DNA of 64,000 bases, taken from Ectopseudomonas mendocina. GTDB lineage: Bacteria > Pseudomonadota > Gammaproteobacteria > Pseudomonadales > Pseudomonadaceae. Below the pieces are notes generated by a model, which ran no database searches, was not told the origin of the DNA, and saw only the letters and a list, made by a program, of their open reading frames with translations. Made by a program: the position numbers and the translations under genes. Where the stretch lies: the NCBI RefSeq assembly GCF_016008875.1, contig NZ_JADTQG010000010.1, forward strand, positions 62,001-126,000, written 5' to 3'. Below, piece by piece: positions 1-10,900 of this stretch; position 1 is the stretch's first letter, and each line of letters opens with the position of its first letter.

Positions 1-372
1 TCCACCGCCCCCTTCCCTTTCCCCTTCGATGAAGAAGGCGAGTACCAGATCAGCCAGCACGCCAATACCTATGGCCCCAAGGACGGTTACACCTACAGCT
101 CCCCCGTAGGCAGCTATCCGCCGAATGCCTTTGGCGTCTACGACATGCATGGCAATGTCTACGAGTGGGTCGCCGATTGCTGGCATGACAGCTACGAAGG
201 CGCGCCCGTGGATGGCAGCGCCTGGATAGACGACGCGCAGTGTGATCTGGTGCAGATCCGCGGCAACGATTGGGGCGAGCCGCCGATCTTCTCCCGCTCG
301 GGCAACCGCAACAATGCCTACAAGAATACCCGCGGCGACTGGATCGGCTTCCGCGTTGCGCGAGAGCTCTGA
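1..372 (+). CDS. pvdO: PvdO, C-terminal part (gene cut by window edge)
   Basis: Only the last 123 residues are present; the frame is open from base 1 to the TGA at 370-372. The residues match the C-terminal part of a formylglycine-generating-enzyme-like (FGE-sulfatase) domain: GVYDMHGNVYEW, then a Gly/Asn-rich stretch, then DWIGFRVAREL at the end. Proteins of this family next to pvdE are PvdO, a periplasmic enzyme needed in P. aeruginosa for the last oxidation of the pyoverdine chromophore. The gene runs in the same direction as pvdE and fpvA, as in P. aeruginosa, but pvdF, which lies between pvdO and pvdE there, is absent here. The gene is followed by a strong hairpin. The identification rests on the motif plus the context; the N-terminal half and any signal peptide lie outside the window. 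Confidence 0.88.
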   Translation, partial: STAPFPFPFDEEGEYQISQHANTYGPKDGYTYSSPVGSYPPNAFGVYDMHGNVYEWVADCWHDSYEGAPVDGSAWIDDAQCDLVQIRGNDWGEPPIFSRSGNRNNAYKNTRGDWIGFRVAREL

Positions 373-400
373 CCCCATCAGATAGACGCCGAGTGGCCGA

Positions 401-432
401 GCCGTGCCGGGAGCTAAATCCCCCGGCACGGC
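401..432 (+). terminator. Perfect 11-bp hairpin after pvdO
   Basis: GCCGTGCCGGG (401-411) and CCCGGCACGGC (422-432) are perfectly complementary around a 10-base loop, 28 bp after the pvdO stop. No long T run follows, so it is an imperfect intrinsic terminator at best. The loop contains the TAAAT element of the PvdS promoter of pvdE, so the hairpin and the promoter overlap physically. Confidence 0.6.
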
Positions 433-438
433 ATTCGT
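415..438 (+). promoter_or_regulatory. PvdS (iron starvation) promoter of pvdE
   Basis: TAAAT (415-419), exactly 16 bases, then CGT (436-438) fits the PvdS-dependent promoter pattern known from pyoverdine genes. A start site about 7 bases further would leave a leader of roughly 40 bases before the pvdE ATG at 484. Confidence 0.75.
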
Positions 439-483
439 TCAGTTGCAGAAGCATCCCTTCCACGCCTGAAACGGAAAGCCCTC

Positions 484-2133
484 ATGACCCAGCCCACGCG
501 CGGCGCCTTCGGCGAACTCCTGCTCCTGCTCAAACCCTTCTGGCTGCTGGTGACGGTCTCTACTGTCCTCGGCATACTGGGCGGGATGAGCATCACGACC
601 CTGCTGGCCCTCATCAACCAGGCCCTGCATTCCACCGAGGGCCTGAGCCAAGGCGTCGTCCTGGCCTTCGCTGGCCTTTGCCTGCTGGCACTGCTCAGCT
701 CGATCCTGTCCGATATCGGTACCAACCATGTGGGGCAACACATCATCGCCAAGCTGCGCAAGGAGCTGGGCGAGAAGGTGCTGTCAGCCCCCATCGAGCA
801 GATCGAGCGCTATCGCAGTCATCGGCTGATCCCAGTACTGACCCATGACGTGGACACCATCAGCGACTTCGCCTTCTCCTTCGCGCCACTGGCGATCTCG
901 ATGACCGTCACCCTGGGCTGCCTGGGCTACCTGGCCATGCTGTCCTGGCCGGTGTTCCTGCTGATGCTGGTCGCCATCGCCATCGGCACTTCGGCCCAGT
1001 ACGTCGCCCGAACTCATGGCATCAAGGGGTTCCTTGCCGCCCGCGACGCCGAAGACGAACTGCAGAAGCACTACAACGCCATTGCCCAGGGTGCCAAGGA
1101 ACTGCGTATCCATCGGCCACGCCGGCAACGCATGTTCCGCCAGCGCATCCAGGGCACCGCCGACCATATCTGCGACACCCAGATCCGTGCCATCAACATC
1201 TTCGTGGTGGCCAAGATCTTCGGTTCCATGCTGTTCTTCGTGGTCATCGGCCTGGCGCTGGCCCTGCAGTCCTATTGGCCCAACGCGGATCAGACAGTGA
1301 TGAGTGGCTTCGTGCTAGTGCTGCTGTACATGAAAGGGCCGCTGGAACATCTGGTCGGCACCCTGCCAATCGTCAGCCGTGCTCAGGTCGCCTTTCGCCG
1401 CATCGCCGAGCTGTCCGCACAGTTCTCATCGCCGGAGCCGCATCTGTTGCTGGAGGACAAGGACAGCCAGCCCGGAACCATCCGGAGCCTGGAGTTGCGT
1501 GATGTGCAGTACGCCTTCCCCCCCATCGAGGGTAGCGAGCCCTTCCGCCTGGGGCCGGTGAACCTGCGCATCGAGCAGGGCGACATCGTCTTCATCGTCG
1601 GCGAGAACGGCTGCGGCAAGACCACCCTGATCAAGCTACTGCTGGGCCTTTACCCGCCACAACAGGGCGAGATCCGCCTTGATGGCCAGGCAGTGACAGC
1701 GGAAAACCGCGACGACTATCGCCAACTATTTACCACCATATTCGCCGACTACTACCTGTTCGACGAGGTGGTGCAAGGGGGCCAGCAACTCCCCGAAGAC
1801 GCTGGCCGATATCTGCAACGCCTGGAGATTGCCCACAAGGTCAGCATCCGCGATGGCGCTTTCAGCACTACCGATCTATCCACCGGACAGCGCAAGCGCC
1901 TGGCCCTGATCAACGCCTGGCTCGAGGAGCGCCCAGTACTGGTGTTCGACGAATGGGCCGCGGATCAGGATCCGACCTTCAGACGTATCTTCTACACCGA
2001 GCTGCTGCCAGACCTGAAACGCCTGGGCAAGACCATCATCGTCATCAGCCATGACGACCGCTATTTCGACATGGCAGACCAACTGGTACGAATGGAGTCC
2101 GGCAGGGTCAGGAGCGAAGCGGTGCCCGCCTGA
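484..2133 (+). CDS. pvdE: PvdE, cyclic-peptide-type ABC exporter of the pyoverdine precursor
   Basis: This 549-residue half-transporter has a hydrophobic N-terminal membrane domain (about residues 1-310) fused to an ATPase domain. The ATPase shows Walker A GENGCGKTT near residue 373, the signature LSTGQRKRL near 465, Walker B LVFDE with its catalytic Glu near 487, and the His switch in ISHDD near 521. It belongs to the cyclic peptide export ABC transporter family. In P. aeruginosa PvdE moves the acylated ferribactin precursor from cytoplasm to periplasm, where PvdO and other enzymes mature it. The ATG at 484 sits behind a GGAAAG-like ribosome site and a PvdS promoter. fpvA follows in the same direction after about 100 bases, so co-transcription is likely. 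Confidence 0.93.
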   Translation: MTQPTRGAFGELLLLLKPFWLLVTVSTVLGILGGMSITTLLALINQALHSTEGLSQGVVLAFAGLCLLALLSSILSDIGTNHVGQHIIAKLRKELGEKVLSAPIEQIERYRSHRLIPVLTHDVDTISDFAFSFAPLAISMTVTLGCLGYLAMLSWPVFLLMLVAIAIGTSAQYVARTHGIKGFLAARDAEDELQKHYNAIAQGAKELRIHRPRRQRMFRQRIQGTADHICDTQIRAINIFVVAKIFGSMLFFVVIGLALALQSYWPNADQTVMSGFVLVLLYMKGPLEHLVGTLPIVSRAQVAFRRIAELSAQFSSPEPHLLLEDKDSQPGTIRSLELRDVQYAFPPIEGSEPFRLGPVNLRIEQGDIVFIVGENGCGKTTLIKLLLGLYPPQQGEIRLDGQAVTAENRDDYRQLFTTIFADYYLFDEVVQGGQQLPEDAGRYLQRLEIAHKVSIRDGAFSTTDLSTGQRKRLALINAWLEERPVLVFDEWAADQDPTFRRIFYTELLPDLKRLGKTIIVISHDDRYFDMADQLVRMESGRVRSEAVPA

Positions 2134-2198
2134 TCGAGAATTCTTTGCACGATTCTTCCGGTTTTTTTAATTCTTGCGTCTTAGTAGCGCTAATGAAA

Positions 2199-2222
2199 TA
2201 AATTCTCAACTGCATCATCCGA
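2199..2222 (+). promoter_or_regulatory. Weak PvdS-like site before fpvA
   Basis: TAAAT (2199-2203), 16 bases, then CGA rather than CGT (2220-2222). The site is only 11 bases ahead of the chosen fpvA ATG, too close for a normal leader. It may be decayed or fortuitous, with fpvA read from the pvdE promoter. Confidence 0.25.
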
Positions 2223-2233
2223 GAAATATAACC

Positions 2234-4657
2234 ATGCCAAAACAACACTTGAGCAAATTGCGTCCCCTGGCCAAAGCGTTGCTGATGCGCGGCAGCATAC
2301 GCTCCCGGCTATCGCCAGCCGGCCTCGGCCTGGCGCTCACCCTGGCGGTGGCACCGCAGGTTCAGGCCCAGGAGTGGACGCTGGATATCCCAGCACAGCC
2401 GCTCGCCCAGGCCCTGCAGAAGCTCGCCGAGCAGGTCGACGTGCAGGTTCTCTACAACCCGAGCGACATCCAGGGCCTTCGCTCCAATGCCCTGAACGGT
2501 CGCTACGGCCTGGACGAGTCGATTAGGACCCTACTTCAGGGCACTGGGGTCGCTTATCAATTGAATGGCAATACTGTGACGGTACAGGGCTCGGGTAGCA
2601 GTTCGCTGGAGCTGTCACCGGTAACGATCACAGGCAGCGATCTGGGCGAAACCACAGAAAACACCGACTCCTACACTACGAAATCAATGCGGACGGCGAC
2701 GAAGCTGCCCCTTTCCATCCGGGAAACGCCCCAGTCTGTAAGTGTCGTGACACGACAGCAGATGGATGATCAAAACCTCACCGATATCGCCAGCGTCCTC
2801 GAACGCAGCACCGGCGTTACACTCAGCAGAACCGAAAGTGACCGCCACTATATCTATGCGCGTGGTTTCGCCATTACCAAACTGCAATACGACGGCATAC
2901 CAACCAGAGATAATGGCTTCGGCTACGAAACTGATCTGTTGTCCGATACTTCCACCTATGATCGGGTGGAAATCGTTCGCGGGGCTACCGGCCTGCTGAC
3001 CGGGAGCGGAGAGCCCTCAGCATCCATCAACCTAGTACGAAAACGCCCCACAAGCGACTTCCAAGGGCACGTTCAAGGCAGTGCTGGCCGCTGGGATAAT
3101 TATCGCAGCGAGTTGGATCTGTCCGGTCCTCTGTCAAGCGACGGCCGGATCCGCGGCCGCTTTGTCGGTACTTACGGTGATCGCAAATCCAACCTGGATT
3201 ATTACGGTAAGGACGCCACGGGCCTGTATGGAATACTCGAAGCAGACCTAAGTGATGAAACTCTGCTGACACTTGGCGTTGATTACCAGAACAGCCATGC
3301 CAGTGGCGTCACCTACGGAGCTCCAGTTCCCTTCTTCTACGCCAACGGCAAACGCACTCATTTCTCTCGATCGACTACAACTGCCGCTGACTGGACGTCT
3401 CTCGACAAAGAAAAAACCGTAGCCTTCGCCAGCTTGGAACACAGGCTCAACGATAGCTGGCAAGCCAAACTGCAATATACCCACCGTGATATCGAAGCCA
3501 GTCCAAAACTGCTGTACATGTATGGCTTTCCCGACGTCACAACAGGCCAAGGTATAGGAGCATTCTCCACTAGCTACCACATCGACACGAAGCAGGACGC
3601 GATAGACGCTTACACCACAGGCCTATTTCCTACCTTTGGTCGCGAGCATGAACTGGTACTCGGATACTCTTACAGCCAATACGAAGCAAAATATAAATGG
3701 CACCCGCTGTTGAGCTCCGCTCCGCTGGATAACTTCTACGACAGAGATAATTACCCTAAACCAGAATTCGGCAAAGACTACAACCGCACTCGCGACTCCA
3801 AATGGCGTGAAACGGGAGCTTACGTTGCAGCCCGCTGGAACCTGGCCGACTCACTCAAGCTTATCACCGGGCTGCGGATGACGGATGCGAAATTCGACGA
3901 AACCTATAGCACTTCCTCGACGAAAACCTCCGCCAGCTATAGCAGCGAACTGACACCTTATGCCGGTCTGGTTTATGACATCACTGACAACCATTCCGTC
4001 TACGTGAGCTATACGGACATTTTCCAGACGCAAACCAATAGAGACCGAAACGGTACGCTGCTGGATCCTGTCACTGGCACCAACTATGAAGCCGGGATCA
4101 AAAGCGAATTCTATGATGGTCGACTCAACCTTTCCGCAGCGGTATTCAAGGTCAAGCAGGACAACCTTGCCGAGTTCGATACGGTCATCGATGGTGAAAA
4201 CCGCTACCGCGCGATCAAAGGCGCTACCGTCCGCGGTTATGAATTGGAGATATCCGGAGAGTTGACTCCGAATTGGAATATCTCGGGTGGGTTTACTCGA
4301 CGCCTTGCCAAGTCTGGCGATGGCACCTCCATTCAAACCATGGAACCGCAAAACCTGCTGCGTCTCACCAGTGCCTATAGACTGCCTGGCAACCTGAGCG
4401 CCGTCACACTAGGTGGACATGCTACTTGGCAAAGCCGAACCTACGAGAAGGACATAGGCCCGGCCGGCGAAGATACAGTACAGGGAAGCTATGAATTACT
4501 CCATCTCTTCGGAACCTATCAGGCCAGCCATAACCTGAGTTTCCAGGCCAACCTCAACAATGTCTTCGACAAGGTCTACTATTCTGGCATAGTTGACGGC
4601 TACGGTTTTTACGGAGAACCCCGCAATCTTACGTTTTCGGCCAAATACAGCTTTTAG
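2234..4657 (+). CDS. fpvA: FpvA-type TonB-dependent ferric-pyoverdine receptor with signalling domain
   Basis: The protein has 807 residues. A signal peptide (MPKQHL... to VQAQ, cleavage near residue 44) is followed by an STN signalling domain (about 50-118), a TonB plug with the conserved IRETPQSVSVVT stretch near 159, and an outer-membrane beta-barrel ending in Phe. The STN domain shows that this is a transducer-type receptor, which would signal through an FpvR-like anti-sigma factor; no such gene is in the window. The ATG at 2234 is preferred over an in-frame TTG at 2174 because the N-terminus then resembles that of P. aeruginosa FpvA. The gene has visibly lower GC than pvdL or pvdH. This fits a receptor that diversifies or moves together with the peptide it recognises. 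A strong terminator follows. Confidence 0.93.
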   Translation: MPKQHLSKLRPLAKALLMRGSIRSRLSPAGLGLALTLAVAPQVQAQEWTLDIPAQPLAQALQKLAEQVDVQVLYNPSDIQGLRSNALNGRYGLDESIRTLLQGTGVAYQLNGNTVTVQGSGSSSLELSPVTITGSDLGETTENTDSYTTKSMRTATKLPLSIRETPQSVSVVTRQQMDDQNLTDIASVLERSTGVTLSRTESDRHYIYARGFAITKLQYDGIPTRDNGFGYETDLLSDTSTYDRVEIVRGATGLLTGSGEPSASINLVRKRPTSDFQGHVQGSAGRWDNYRSELDLSGPLSSDGRIRGRFVGTYGDRKSNLDYYGKDATGLYGILEADLSDETLLTLGVDYQNSHASGVTYGAPVPFFYANGKRTHFSRSTTTAADWTSLDKEKTVAFASLEHRLNDSWQAKLQYTHRDIEASPKLLYMYGFPDVTTGQGIGAFSTSYHIDTKQDAIDAYTTGLFPTFGREHELVLGYSYSQYEAKYKWHPLLSSAPLDNFYDRDNYPKPEFGKDYNRTRDSKWRETGAYVAARWNLADSLKLITGLRMTDAKFDETYSTSSTKTSASYSSELTPYAGLVYDITDNHSVYVSYTDIFQTQTNRDRNGTLLDPVTGTNYEAGIKSEFYDGRLNLSAAVFKVKQDNLAEFDTVIDGENRYRAIKGATVRGYELEISGELTPNWNISGGFTRRLAKSGDGTSIQTMEPQNLLRLTSAYRLPGNLSAVTLGGHATWQSRTYEKDIGPAGEDTVQGSYELLHLFGTYQASHNLSFQANLNNVFDKVYYSGIVDGYGFYGEPRNLTFSAKYSF

Positions 4658-4675
4658 GGAAACGTCGAAAATAAT

Positions 4676-4963
4676 TTAAGCAACTGTGCACAAGGAAACC
4701 CGGACTCCATCCGGGTTTCTGCATTTTTCAGACGCACGTTGCAGTAACGTACTGCCAAAGATCAAGGCCAGCCCCGTCTCTTCTCTCTCAGGCAACGCAA
4801 CATCAAAGCCGGGAATGGATGGGCGAGTATATAAACAGCTCAACTTCATCTCCCTCATAGCGCTACGAAAACCTGTCTCTTCTGACTGTAAACGCAGGAA
4901 GCCATGAATAGCTTCCTGCATTGCACCATGCGGTAACACCGGATCCCGATTAGCTTCATTCAT
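4676..4963 (-). CDS. Possible 95-residue ORF overlapping the end of the last NRPS gene
   Basis: An ATG at 4963 overlaps the NRPS stop (ATGAATGA), an arrangement typical of translational coupling, and the frame stays open for 95 residues (MNEANRDPVLPHG... to LCTVA). No family is recognised. Against a real gene: its last residues are encoded by the fpvA terminator hairpin, the stretch is less GC-rich than the surrounding genes, and no good ribosome site is seen apart from the overlap. The rest of the 298-bp gap between fpvA and the NRPS gene shows nothing else. Confidence 0.2.
   Translation of the reverse strand: MNEANRDPVLPHGAMQEAIHGFLRLQSEETGFRSAMREMKLSCLYTRPSIPGFDVALPEREETGLALIFGSTLLQRASEKCRNPDGVRVSLCTVA
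4695..4728 (+). terminator. Rho-independent terminator of fpvA
   Basis: GAAACCCGGA (4695-4704) pairs with TCCGGGTTTC (4710-4719) around a 5-base loop, followed by TGCATTTTT. It lies 38 bp after the fpvA stop. This is a classic intrinsic terminator on the plus strand, between convergent fpvA and the NRPS operon. Confidence 0.85.
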
Positions 4964-7900
4964 CACCAGGCTCCCGAGCAAGTCTAGTAAGCGCTTCGCG
5001 AAGCGTTCCAATGAACATCGGATGATTGGTGATTTCATCATGATAGGCATCGACAATGATCGACTCCCGCAGCCGTTCTTGAGCAACGCGCTCCAGAGCC
5101 TCCTTATTGGCCTCATAGTTACCACTTCCAGCCCACCAACTGATAATTTCCGATTTGCCCGTACCAAACTCGAAATCATCAAGCAACGTATTGAAGCCTC
5201 TACTGACCTCTTGAACCAGTTGCACGTCGACCTCACCCAGCCCACTGCGTAGCTGGCTCATCATTCCATCTCCAAGACGAGAATCGATCCACTGTTCCAG
5301 TGCCTTCATCCTATCGGCCAGAGGTGCAGACGGTTCCAGAGTAGTGGAAAAGTCCCGAATCTCGGATGCGAACTGCGGGAATATCAGACAGAACGAGTCC
5401 AACAGATTGGCATGGGCATCGCTTCGATCCTCCTCCGGCACATCCAGCATCTCGCGGGAATCGCCCCCTCTCTGAGGTACCACCGGTGCGTCGATCCAAC
5501 CGACGAACACCACCCTCTTGCCCATACCTTCAAGTCGATTGGATATTTCCAGGGCCAGATTACCTCCCAGAGACCAGCCGAGCAGAAGGTAAGGCCCCTC
5601 GCTCTCCACACTGAGAATCTCACGCAGATAGTCATCGACGACCTGGCTCCAGGATTGCTCGACCCAGCGCCCTTCGGCGTAGGAACGGCAGGCGATCCCA
5701 TAGACCGGGGCCTGGTCGCGCAAAGCCATCGCCAGCGGGTAGTAGTCGTAGATCGTTCCATAAGATGGATGCAGGCAAAACAGCGGCTTGGCCACGCCGG
5801 CATACTCGTTCATCTTCACGATCAGCCGCTTGGTTCCGCTTTCCGCTATGGCTTCGACAAAGTCCATCAGTCGTGGCAAAGACATCAGATCCTGCAGCCG
5901 GACTTCCAGCCCCAGACCTTCCTTGATCCTGGCCACCACCCTCACCGAGGCGATCGAGTCACCTCCCAACTCGAAGAAGTTGTCCGTCAGGCCCACCCTA
6001 TCCACTTTCAGAACCTGGCCCCAGATTTCCGCGATCTTGCTCTCCAACTCATTTCTGGGGGCCACGAAATTCTGCTGAAATTGGCCGACCTCGATCTGCG
6101 ACAGCGCCTTGCGGTCAAGCTTGCCGTTGCCGGTCAACGGCAGTTTCTCCAACAACACGAAATGCGCCGGAACCATATAGTCCGGCAAGGTGGCACGGAG
6201 AAAGTCACGCAGCCCCTCCCACAGAACATGCTGCTGCTCCATCGTCGCCTCGATCAGGCTCCGATCTACAACTGTGACATAAGCGACCAATTGCTTGCCG
6301 TTAGGAAAATCGGCATCCACTACCGCCACTTCGCGTAACGCCTCATGCTTTTGCAGGCGAGACTCGATTTCCCCCAGTTCAATGCGAAAACCGCGAATTT
6401 TGACCTGGTAGTCGGCACGGCCGACATATTCCAGTACTTCATCCCTGTCACGCCTGAGCACCAGATCGCCTGTCCGATAGAGACGCCCACCTAGGGTGGA
6501 GAATGGATCGGGAACAAATGCCTCGGCGGTACGCCGGGCGTCATGCATATAGCCACGCCCCACCCCGATGCCGGAGATGTACAGTTCTCCCGTAGCCCTG
6601 CCAGGCATGGGCTCCAGCAGGTCGTTGAGGACATGGAGTCGATTGTGCGCAGTCGCCATCCCGACCGGCAGGCGTATACCCTTGCAGTCTTCGGCAGCGA
6701 GCCAGTGCAGGGCGACATCGTCCGAGCACTCGGCCGGCCCATAGGCGTTGACCAGCGGGATATGTGGATAGCGCTCGAGCCATCTGGCCGCCAGCTCCGG
6801 AGCCATCGCATCCCCCGTGGTCAGCAGGTAGCGAAGGCTCGGCAGTTCCCTGGCGGGCAGTTCGAGCATCCCCTGGATCAAGGCCGGAACGACTTCAAGA
6901 ATAGTAATCCCCACCTGCCGGACATGCTCGAGCAAGGTCTCGGGATCCTTCACGATAGCGTCGGGTACAATATCGACCTGGGCACCGCAAAGCCCAGCCG
7001 TCAGCAACTGCCAGACGGAAATGTCGAAGTTCTGCGAGGCGGTCTGGGCGATCACGTCCCGCTCGTTCAGGCCAAAGCAGGGAATCTTGGAAAGTTGGTT
7101 ATTGAGCATCCCGCCCTGCTCTACCATCACGCCCTTGGGTGTGCCGGTAGATCCCGAGGTGAAAATGGCGTATGCCAACTGACGCGAAGCATCCGCCAAG
7201 CCAGGCTGCAGCGGCAACAGCGTGCATGCATCGTTCTGCACCTGGATCCAGCTCAACGACTGAACGGGATTTTGCTCCAGGAGCGTGCAGGCCAAATCCT
7301 TCTGGGCTTCGCCATAAACCAGCATGCGGACACCGCTCAGCGCCAGGATCTCCGCCAGCCGCTGCTTTGGCAGAGCAGGATCAAGCGCCAGATAACCACC
7401 TCCTGCTCGAAGCACTCCCGTGATCATCCCCAACATCGGCAGGCCACGTTCGGCTAGCACCACCACCAGACTGTCCACACCGATACCCTTGGCCTGTAAC
7501 ACCTGGGCTAGACGGTGAGAGTTGCTATCCAGATCCTCATAAGTCCAGCGTTCGCCCAGGCAACTGGCGGCTACACGCTCCGGCACATGGCTCATCGTCT
7601 CTTCGACAAGCCTGGCGTAGCCTTGTCGTAAAACGTCAGGCAACGGTTCGGTGCCTGTCGTTTCACACATTCCAACCAGCGAATCCCGAGGCCACTCCAG
7701 CTCATGGAACGGCCGCTCCAGACCATCCATCAAAGCCAGCAGCAGGCATCTGAAGTCATCCAGCAGACGCTGCATGGTCGCGTGCTCGAAATAGCGCTGG
7801 TCGTAGGACAGATGCAACCCCAGAGGTGCCCCCGGATAGACCACCACGGTGATGGGGTAGTTGGTGTGGGTTCGCGAAGAGCCGGCACTCACACGCATGT

Positions 7901-10900
7901 CACCGGCACTTTCGCCGATGCTGTCTGCAATCGGTGCATTCTCGAAGACGAACAGGCTGTCAAACAGGGGCTGGCCCCGCCCGATTTCACTCTGCGCCTG
8001 GATATCAACCAGGGGAATATGCTCGTGTTCGCGCAAAGCCAGGTTGTATTGCAGCAGTTCCTGCAGCCAGTCCCTGACGATGGGATTGGCCTCGGCCCCA
8101 GGAATCCGAACCCGCAAGGGAATGCTGTTGATGAATAACCCTACTGTCGTCTGCATTTCCGGAAACTCCACCGGACGCCCCGCCACAGTCACTCCAAACA
8201 GTACATCCCGGTCACCACTGTAACGCTGCAGCAACAGCGCCCAGGCGGCCTGTGCCAGGGTATTGACCGTCAGTTGGTTAGCCTGGACGGTGCGCACCAT
8301 ACGCTGGCTTTGCGCTTCGCTCAGAGCGACCAGGCAATCACCAATCAGCGATGCCCCACGATCCCTGGCCACCAGATGATCGTAAGGCAAGCCAGTGGGA
8401 CGCTCGAAGCCAGCCAATTGCTGTCTCCAGAATAGCCCGGAAGCCTGGTGATCCTGACGCTGCAGCCAGGCAATGAAGTCTCGGTACAGGCAGGGGATCG
8501 GCAAGCGGCTATCGCGTCCCTCGCTCAGAGCGCTGTAGAGTTTGAAGAACTCGTCCACCACCCCCATGCGGCACCAGGCGTCCAGCAAGATATGGTGGTT
8601 ACTGAAGACGAAGCCGTAACGGGCATCCGCTAGTTGAATCAGGCGCAGGCGGAAAGGCACTTCCCGCGCTAGGTCGAAGCCGGTATGAAGTTCAGCCTCC
8701 AACTCGTCCATGAGGTGGCGTTCATAATCCACCTCAAGGACGTCCCGCCAGTCCAGAAAACGCAGATCCGGACGGCAATCACGGTGCACGATTTGCAGCA
8801 TCTGATCACCCAGATCCCAGCAGAAAGATGTTCGCAGAACCGCATGACGCTGCACGACCATTGTCCAGGCCTGCTCGAATAGAGCATGGTCGATGGCGTG
8901 ATCCACCTGGTAGCAGTACTGCATCAGGTAGATGCCCGAGTTCGGCTCCAGCAGCGTATGCACCAGCAGGCCTTCCTGCATCGGTGACAATGGATAGATA
9001 TCCTCGATATCCCCGGCGGCGACCGGCAAGCTGTCCAGTTGCTCCTGGGCAAGGCCAGCCAAAGGGAAGTCCGACGGTGTCACGCCCCGATGCCCTTCAT
9101 CCGTGCAGTGGGTGACGATCTCCGCCAGTGTCTGCTCGTAAGCCTTGGCCAGTCGTTCAACGGTTTCCGTACGATAGACCTCCTGGCTGAAAGTCCATAC
9201 CAGTTGCAGCTCCCCGCCATAGACTTGGCCATTGATGCTCAGCCAATTGCCCAGCGGTGCCTCTTCGCTCCGGGAACTGCCGGCACTCTCCGCAGCCGGC
9301 ATGAACAAGGCACCATCGCTCTCAGAGAAACTGCCATCGAACTGGCCAAGGTAATTGAACGTGATCCGTGCTTCGGGCAACTGGCTCATCTTCGTCCGGC
9401 AAGACTCGCTGCCGAGATAGCGTAGGATGCCGTAGCCGACCCCCTTGTTTGGCACCGCACGTAACTGCTCCTTGATCGCCTTGATCGATTGCTGCAGATC
9501 CTCACGGGGCGTGAGGCGCACCGGGAACAGGCTGCTGAACCAGCCCACCGTCCGGCTCAGATCCAGATCTTCAAACAAGTCCTCCCGGCCATGCCCCTCC
9601 ATCTGCACCAGCACCGAACTCTGCCCACTCCACTGGCACAACACCTGGGCCAGTGCGGTCAGCAGCAGGTCATTGATCTGCGTGCGGTAGGCGGAGGGTG
9701 CCTGCTTCAAAAGCTTATGGGTCAGTTCGGCATCCAGACGCGTGGTGACCGACCGAGCCAACCGACTGGACTGATTACCCTCGGGATTATCCCGCGGTAG
9801 CTCCTCGGTCGCGCCCCCCAGACTTTCCAGCCAGTAGTCCTGCTCGACCTGCAAAGCCTCGCCAAGGGCATAACCATGGAGATGCTCGGCCCAACTCTGC
9901 AAGGAACTGGTTCTGGCCGGCAACCGAGGCTGGTTATTCTGCACCGCCAGTCCATAGGCCGTCTGCAAATCCTCCAGCAATACCCGCCATGACACGCCAT
10001 CCACCACCAAGTGATGGATAATCAGCAACAGGCGCTGTTGACCATCAGGCAGTGCCAGCAACACAGCCCGCAGCAGCGGCCCATGATCCAGGGACAGACT
10101 GGCCTGGGCCTCATTGGCCAATGCCTCTAGCTCGCTGATGTCGGACAGTTCGCTTTGCCATAACAACTCGGCGCCTTCCTGGTCACGGAAGTCTGCCCGC
10201 CATTGCCCATCCTGCCTGCTGAAACGCAGGCGCAGGGCATCGTGGTGCTGAACCAGGGCATGCAGCGATACCAGCAACGGCTCCGGTTCGATACGCATGC
10301 CTGACTTGAGCAGCACGGACTGGTTCCAGTGATGGCGTTGAGGGATGTCCAGTTCGAAAAAACGCGACTGAATCGGCGACAATGGCATGCTTCCGGCCAC
10401 CGGACTATCCTGGGCAGTGGAGGCAGGCTTCTTATCCTCAATGAGCTTGGCCACCTGGGCCAGTTGGCCAACGGTCTGCTTCTCGAACAACTGCTTGGGC
10501 GTCAACCTGATGCCCTGGCGCTTGGCCCTGGCAATGATCTGCAGACTGAGAATGGAGTCACCACCCAGTTCGAAGAAGTTATCGGTGCTGCCAACCCGTT
10601 CGAGCTTGAGCACTTCGGCCCAAACCGTAGCCAGCTTCTCCTCGATCTCTCCCAACGGCGCTACGTAGCCCCGAGTCAATGCCCCTGGCGTTGGCAGGGC
10701 ACGCTTGTCCAGCTTGCCGTTGGCGGTCAGCGGCAGACGCTCCAGCAGCACAATCTGGGCCGGCACCATATAGTCCGGCAAACACTGCTGTAGCCCCTGC
10801 TGCAGCATTTCCGCATGGATGTCCGGCTCCACCGAGCAATAGGCCACCAGTTGCAGGCGAGTCGGATCGCTATCCAGAGGTTGTGCCAGTACCACGGCCT

